From NCBI GenBank assembly GCA_007123455.1, contig SKKZ01000057.1, positions 1 to 9,266 of the forward strand: DNA of 9,266 bases, read 5' to 3'. Both the position numbers and the translations under genes were made by a program. This DNA comes from Coriobacteriia bacterium (GTDB taxonomy: Bacteria; Actinomycetota; Coriobacteriia; Anaerosomatales; SLCP01). Below the pieces are notes generated by a model that had not been told where the DNA came from, did not search any database, and saw only the letters and a list, made by a program, of their open reading frames with translations. Shown one piece after another: positions 5,994-9,266 of this stretch (within the stretch, counting starts at the first letter, position 1; every line of letters begins with the position of its first letter).

Positions 5994-6972
5994 TGCCCCC
6001 GGAGAGTCCAGCCAGGCATGGCGAGGCTACGCGCTCGCCGCGCTCGCCGCGTTGTTCTGGGCCATGGGCGGGCTGACCGCGAAGTGGTTGTTCACCGAGG
6101 CCGGACCCGCGACGGAGGCCTGGCGTGTTTCCCCGCTCGGCGTCACCGTCGCCCCGGTCATCCTTGCCGGCGCCCGGGCGCTCACCGCATTCGTCGTGCT
6201 CGTCGTGTATCTGCTCGTCTCGCGCAGGTACGCTCTTCGGGTTTCCTCTCGCCACCTTCCGTTCTTTGCGGTGTTCGGCGTCGTCGGGCTCGCAGGCGTT
6301 CACTTTGCGTACTTCATGGCGATCTCGCACACCAACGTCGCGACCGCGATCCTTCTCGAGTACCTCGCGCCCGTGGTGGTGCTGATCGTCTCCGTACTGT
6401 TCCTCGGGGAGCGCCTGACGTGGACGCTGCCTACCGGCGTGGCCCTCTCGATCCTGGGATGCGCTCTCGTAGTGGGGGCAATCGGGGGGAGCGGGCTTGC
6501 GGTCAGCCCGGCGGGCATTGCGTGGGGGCTCGCATCGGCGGTCTTCTTTGCAGCGTATTCGCTGATGGGACGCTATGCAGCCCCGCGCTTCTCTCCGTGG
6601 ACGACGCTCGTGTACGGGCTGGGGTTCGCAACGATCTTCTGGATGCTCTACCTCGGAGGTCCGGCCGGTGTTGCCGATGCGTTCGCGGTGCCCGCATCCA
6701 TCGCAGCGGTGCTCTTCATCGCGGTGGCCAGCACGATAATCCCGTTTGCTGCATTCCTGAGGGCGCTGCACTACATCGATCCGACTCGAGCCACGATCGT
6801 AGCCACCCTTGAGCCGGTGATCGCAGGGATCGCCGCCTTTCTCACGTTCGGCGAATCGTTCGGGGTAACCCAGCTGTTCGGAGGCGTACTTGTTCTTGCC
6901 GCAATCATGCTGATACAGGCGCCGGGAATCGCCGAGCCCTCCCAGCCCTTCGAGGTCCCGCCGGCGTCCTGA
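5977..6972 (+). CDS. EamA/DMT-superfamily transporter
   Basis: A 331-residue integral membrane protein with two tandem EamA repeats (about 17-165 and 178-315) and ten expected membrane helices, the standard form of drug/metabolite transporters that move small metabolites across the inner membrane. Each repeat shows the usual end signature: LLEYLAPVVVLIVSVLFLGE (Glu145) and ATLEPVIAGIAAFLTFGE (Glu279, Glu293). The loop between the first two helices (about 40-56) is longer than in compact members. The ATG lies within the end of the CDF gene (17-base overlap) with GAGGAG upstream, so the two are translationally coupled and probably share the operator-controlled promoter. The substrate is unknown; thiols, amino acids and cofactors are all known for relatives. 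Confidence 0.88.
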   Translation: MPVSSDAPGESSQAWRGYALAALAALFWAMGGLTAKWLFTEAGPATEAWRVSPLGVTVAPVILAGARALTAFVVLVVYLLVSRRYALRVSSRHLPFFAVFGVVGLAGVHFAYFMAISHTNVATAILLEYLAPVVVLIVSVLFLGERLTWTLPTGVALSILGCALVVGAIGGSGLAVSPAGIAWGLASAVFFAAYSLMGRYAAPRFSPWTTLVYGLGFATIFWMLYLGGPAGVADAFAVPASIAAVLFIAVASTIIPFAAFLRALHYIDPTRATIVATLEPVIAGIAAFLTFGESFGVTQLFGGVLVLAAIMLIQAPGIAEPSQPFEVPPAS

Positions 6973-7011
6973 CACCACAGAACTTCCACGAAGCAGAACC
7001 CCTCTGTGGTG
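6973..7011 (+). repeat. inverted repeat between the EamA gene and rpoN
   Basis: CACCACAGA at 6973-6981 is a perfect complement of TCTGTGGTG at 7003-7011, a 9-base stem around a 21-base loop starting directly after the EamA stop codon. The following TATATTCTTTG is only moderately T-rich. It could be a weak terminator for the CDF-EamA operon, or an operator, since its right arm abuts the candidate sigma-54 promoter. Confidence 0.45.
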
Positions 7012-7025
7012 GTATATTCTTTGCT
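7010..7025 (+). promoter_or_regulatory. candidate sigma-54 (-24/-12) promoter upstream of rpoN
   Basis: TGG-N8-TTGCT at 7010-7025 gives the invariant GG (7011-7012) and GC (7023-7024) with exactly 10 bases between, the spacing required by sigma-54. The CAC after TGG in the consensus TGGCAC is not conserved. No good -35 pairs with the TATATT at 7013-7018, so a housekeeping promoter here is less well supported. The start of transcription would be near 7036. Confidence 0.4.
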
Positions 7026-7075
7026 AGGCGCGCCGTTCTTTCTGACGGCAGTGACGTGCCGAGGGAGGGAACTCA

Positions 7076-8470
7076 GTGGAGCTCGGGCAGAGGACCGAAC
7101 TCAAACAGAAAGTCACACTCTCCCCTCAGGTCTACCAGGGGCTGAGCATTCTAGCGATGCCCATCGCCGACCTTCAACTACTCATCGAGGCCGAGATGCT
7201 CGAGAATCCGGTCCTCGAAGTGGACGAACTCGAGCCGGAATCGCCCGAAGGTGACGAAGAGCGTCACGAGAGTGCGGAGGAAGAGCGCGCCTGGGAGGAT
7301 TGGCTCGATATGTACGAGGAGCTCGAGTCTGCGGACATCCGTGCTCCACGGGATCCCAACGAGCAGGTGGCGAACACCGAGGAGTTCGTCGGTGGAGCGG
7401 TGACCTTCTCCGACTACCTCGAGCAACAGCTCTCCATGATTGACGTCACCGATGAGGTCATGGCTGCGGCGCGTGCCGTCATCGGTTCACTCGACGCCGA
7501 CGGGTTCTTTCGCGGTGACTGCGGTGAGATCGCCGCGTTGGTCGGCGTTACGCCCGAGCAAGCTGAAGAGGGGCTCCGGGTCGTGCAGCAGCTCGATCCT
7601 CCGGGTGTTGCAGCGCGCACGCTCGCGGAGGCGCTCAAGATCCAGATGGATTTCCTCGGCATGGCCGAGCCGCTGCTCGAGCGCATCATCGATGAGCATC
7701 TCGACGACGTGGCAGCAAATCACTTTCGCAAGATAGCCCGCTCGCTGAGGGCAAGCGAGTCCGAGGTCCGCGATGCTGTGGGGATGCTGCGTTCGCTCAA
7801 CCCGCGTCCGGCGGGCGCGTATTCGCCAGGACCTTCGCCCGGCTACATCGTGCCCGATGTCACCGTGCGCCGCTTCGATGACGAGTGGCTTATCATCCCG
7901 AACAGCGATTCACTGCCTACCCTTCGCGTGAGCTCCCGGTATCGCTCGATGTTGCGTTCGGGATCGGACGCCGACGACGAGACTCGCAAGTACCTGAAGG
8001 ACAAGATCAGGTCGGCTGAGAGCTTCATCAAGAACATCGACCGGCGCAAAGACACCGTGAGTCGGATCACCAGCATCATCCTTGAGGTTCAGTCGGAGTT
8101 CTTCGAAGACGGCAAAGGCCCGTTGCGGCCGCTGCGCCTCGAGGATGTTGCGGTAGAGCTGGGAGTGCACCTTTCCACGGTGAGTCGCGGTGTGACGGGC
8201 AAGTACATGGCGACCCCTTACGGACTGTTCGAGCTGAAGCACTTCTTCGCCGGCGGGTATCGCACCACGTCGGGCATGGATATCGCGTCGACGAGCATCA
8301 AACAGCGTCTGAAGGAGCTTGTCGCCGAGGAGGACGCGGCCAAGCCACTGTCCGATCAGAAGCTTGCCGAACTGCTCTCGGCCGAAGGGGTCAACGTCGC
8401 GCGCCGTACGGTTGCGAAGTATCGTGAAGAGCTCCACATCGAACCCTCGTGGGCGAGGAGGCGGCGTTGA
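7076..8470 (+). CDS. rpoN: RNA polymerase sigma-54 factor
   Basis: A 464-residue sigma-54, normal length. Region I (about 1-45) has the typical LKQKVTLSPQVYQGLSIL and ENPVLE motifs that contact activators and mask the fork junction. Region II (about 46-90) is strongly acidic. The core-binding part follows (about 105-290, with LDADGFF and QLDPPGVAARTL). The helix-turn-helix lies at about 353-375 (LEDVAVELGVHLSTVSR), and the RpoN box ARRTVAKYRE is at 442-451, reading the -24 element. The protein directs RNA polymerase to -24/-12 promoters and needs an AAA+ activator. The start is GTG with GGGAGGG about 6 bases upstream, and no shorter start would keep region I. It overlaps the following kinase gene by the TTGA overlap, so the pair is co-translated. 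Confidence 0.96.
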   Translation: MELGQRTELKQKVTLSPQVYQGLSILAMPIADLQLLIEAEMLENPVLEVDELEPESPEGDEERHESAEEERAWEDWLDMYEELESADIRAPRDPNEQVANTEEFVGGAVTFSDYLEQQLSMIDVTDEVMAAARAVIGSLDADGFFRGDCGEIAALVGVTPEQAEEGLRVVQQLDPPGVAARTLAEALKIQMDFLGMAEPLLERIIDEHLDDVAANHFRKIARSLRASESEVRDAVGMLRSLNPRPAGAYSPGPSPGYIVPDVTVRRFDDEWLIIPNSDSLPTLRVSSRYRSMLRSGSDADDETRKYLKDKIRSAESFIKNIDRRKDTVSRITSIILEVQSEFFEDGKGPLRPLRLEDVAVELGVHLSTVSRGVTGKYMATPYGLFELKHFFAGGYRTTSGMDIASTSIKQRLKELVAEEDAAKPLSDQKLAELLSAEGVNVARRTVAKYREELHIEPSWARRRR

Positions 8471-9266
8471 GTGAGCCGGTTCGCTCGGGGGACCAAGCCG
8501 GGGCACAGCGTCGCGCCGGCAGAATACGCGCTGTGGTCATCACGGTCGCGATGCTCTCTGTCGTCACGGCACTTCACATGTACGCGAACGTCGCCAGTGA
8601 AGCGATCATGCTGCACCTGCTCTACCGGCGTCTGTACTATGTCCCGATTCTGTACGCGGCCTTCGTGTTCGGCAAGAAGGGCGGGTTCCTCACCGCACTT
8701 GCCGCAGCTGTTCCGTTTGCGATAAACGCACAGGTGACCCTCGGCGGCTTCATGGGACAGACGATAGACAGCAGCCTCGAGGTCTTCATGTATTTCGCGA
8801 TCGGCATCCTGTTCGGGTCACTGCGCGACCTCGAGGAGCGCAAGACATCGGATCTGCGTCAGGTGAGCGCGCGACTCGAGGAGGCGTATAAGAAGCTCGA
8901 GGAGCGGGCCATCCAGCTCATCAACATCCAGGACTACACGCAGTCGATTCTGCGCTCGATCACCTCCGGGGTTCTTACGGTGGGCCCGGACGGGTCGATC
9001 ACGACCGCCAACCCGGCAGCCGAGCGCCTGCTCGGCATGTCCGAGTACGAGATGGTACCGAAGAGCATCGGTGCCTTGTTCCGGGATGATGGCGGTCTCG
9101 GTGACGATGTCCGCAAAGTGCTCTCTGGCCGGATTCCTCTCACTCTGCGTGAGGTCCGCATGGTGACCGATGCGGGCCATGACATCCACGTGCAGGCGTC
9201 GACTTCGCGCATGCGCGCAGTCGGAGGCCGCATCCTCGGGGCAGTCGTCACGATCGAGGACGTCTC
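8467..9266 (+). CDS. membrane-bound PAS sensor protein, probably a histidine kinase (5' part)
   Basis: The frame is open from TTG at 8467 to the window end (266 codons), so the C-terminus is missing. Start evidence: GAGGAGG at 8455-8461, five bases before TTG, which overlaps the rpoN TGA. The order is a basic N-terminus, hydrophobic segments at about 20-38, 56-88 (RRLYYVPILYAAFVFGKKGG and onward) and 105-118, a coiled-coil-like linker at about 120-158 (LEERKTSDLRQVSARLEEAY), and a PAS domain from about 160 (SITSGVLTVGPDG, ANPAAERLLG, ending GAVVTIEDV). This layout is common in NtrB/AtoS-like kinases. The catalytic domains are not in the window, so kinase activity is inferred. Its position directly after rpoN suggests it works with a sigma-54 activator, perhaps encoded next. 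Confidence 0.82.
   Translation, partial: MSEPVRSGDQAGAQRRAGRIRAVVITVAMLSVVTALHMYANVASEAIMLHLLYRRLYYVPILYAAFVFGKKGGFLTALAAAVPFAINAQVTLGGFMGQTIDSSLEVFMYFAIGILFGSLRDLEERKTSDLRQVSARLEEAYKKLEERAIQLINIQDYTQSILRSITSGVLTVGPDGSITTANPAAERLLGMSEYEMVPKSIGALFRDDGGLGDDVRKVLSGRIPLTLREVRMVTDAGHDIHVQASTSRMRAVGGRILGAVVTIEDV

Noticed and set aside
5899..6978. Long minus-strand open frame (359 codons) across the EamA gene
   Set aside because: The product is almost wholly charged (Arg, Asp, Glu, Gly) without hydrophobic core, and it is antisense to a clear ten-helix transporter.
8471..8725. Open frame of 84 codons right after rpoN
   Set aside because: The real gene is in another frame from TTG 8467, with a strong ribosome site, membrane segments and a PAS domain running to the window end.
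1..9266. CRISPR arrays, insertion sequences, tRNA or rRNA genes, or a phage or toxin-antitoxin island
   Set aside because: No regular direct repeats, transposase motifs, cloverleaf-like segments or compositional breaks were seen. Apart from the linked regulon, gene content is ordinary chromosomal.

Overview
This is a high-GC bacterial window (C/G-rich third positions; GTG and TTG starts with purine-rich ribosome sites). The proteins and codon use suggest a Coriobacteriia-like actinobacterium or a similar environmental anaerobe. That placement is an impression from protein style, not a measured result. No tRNA, rRNA, CRISPR array or transposon is visible.

Region by region. (1) 1-1452: the 3' end of a B12-binding-type radical SAM gene, followed 18 bases later by a class I/II PLP aminotransferase. 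(2) 1615-2340: a PHP-family metal-dependent phosphoesterase with a TTG start. It converges on a minus-strand gene (2351-3583) for an unusual ferrochelatase-like protein with an added N-terminal membrane region. (3) 3635-4649: a strong promoter with a CsoR-type operator between its -35 and -10 drives thioredoxin, an FmdB-type zinc-ribbon protein and a DUF302 protein. (4) 4659-6972: a minus-strand CsoR/CstR-family repressor gene, divergent from a cation diffusion facilitator (CDF) gene that overlaps an EamA transporter gene. The divergent promoter region holds a second copy of the operator. (5) 7010-9266: a candidate sigma-54 promoter, rpoN (sigma-54), and the 5' part of a membrane-bound PAS sensor kinase gene whose TTG start overlaps the rpoN stop.

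The most interesting unit is 3635-6972. Two near-identical ATACCCC/GGGGTAT palindromes, only about 1.35 kb apart, tie a thiol-redox operon (thioredoxin, zinc ribbon, DUF302) to a repressor gene and a metal exporter. The repressor keeps the two cysteines of the family but has Ser where copper sensors have the ligand His, which resembles persulfide-sensing CstR. The locus may therefore be a persulfide/sulfide or thiophilic-metal response regulon. This is inference. The rpoN-kinase pair and the sigma-54-like motif in front of rpoN suggest a sigma-54 circuit with possible autoregulation.
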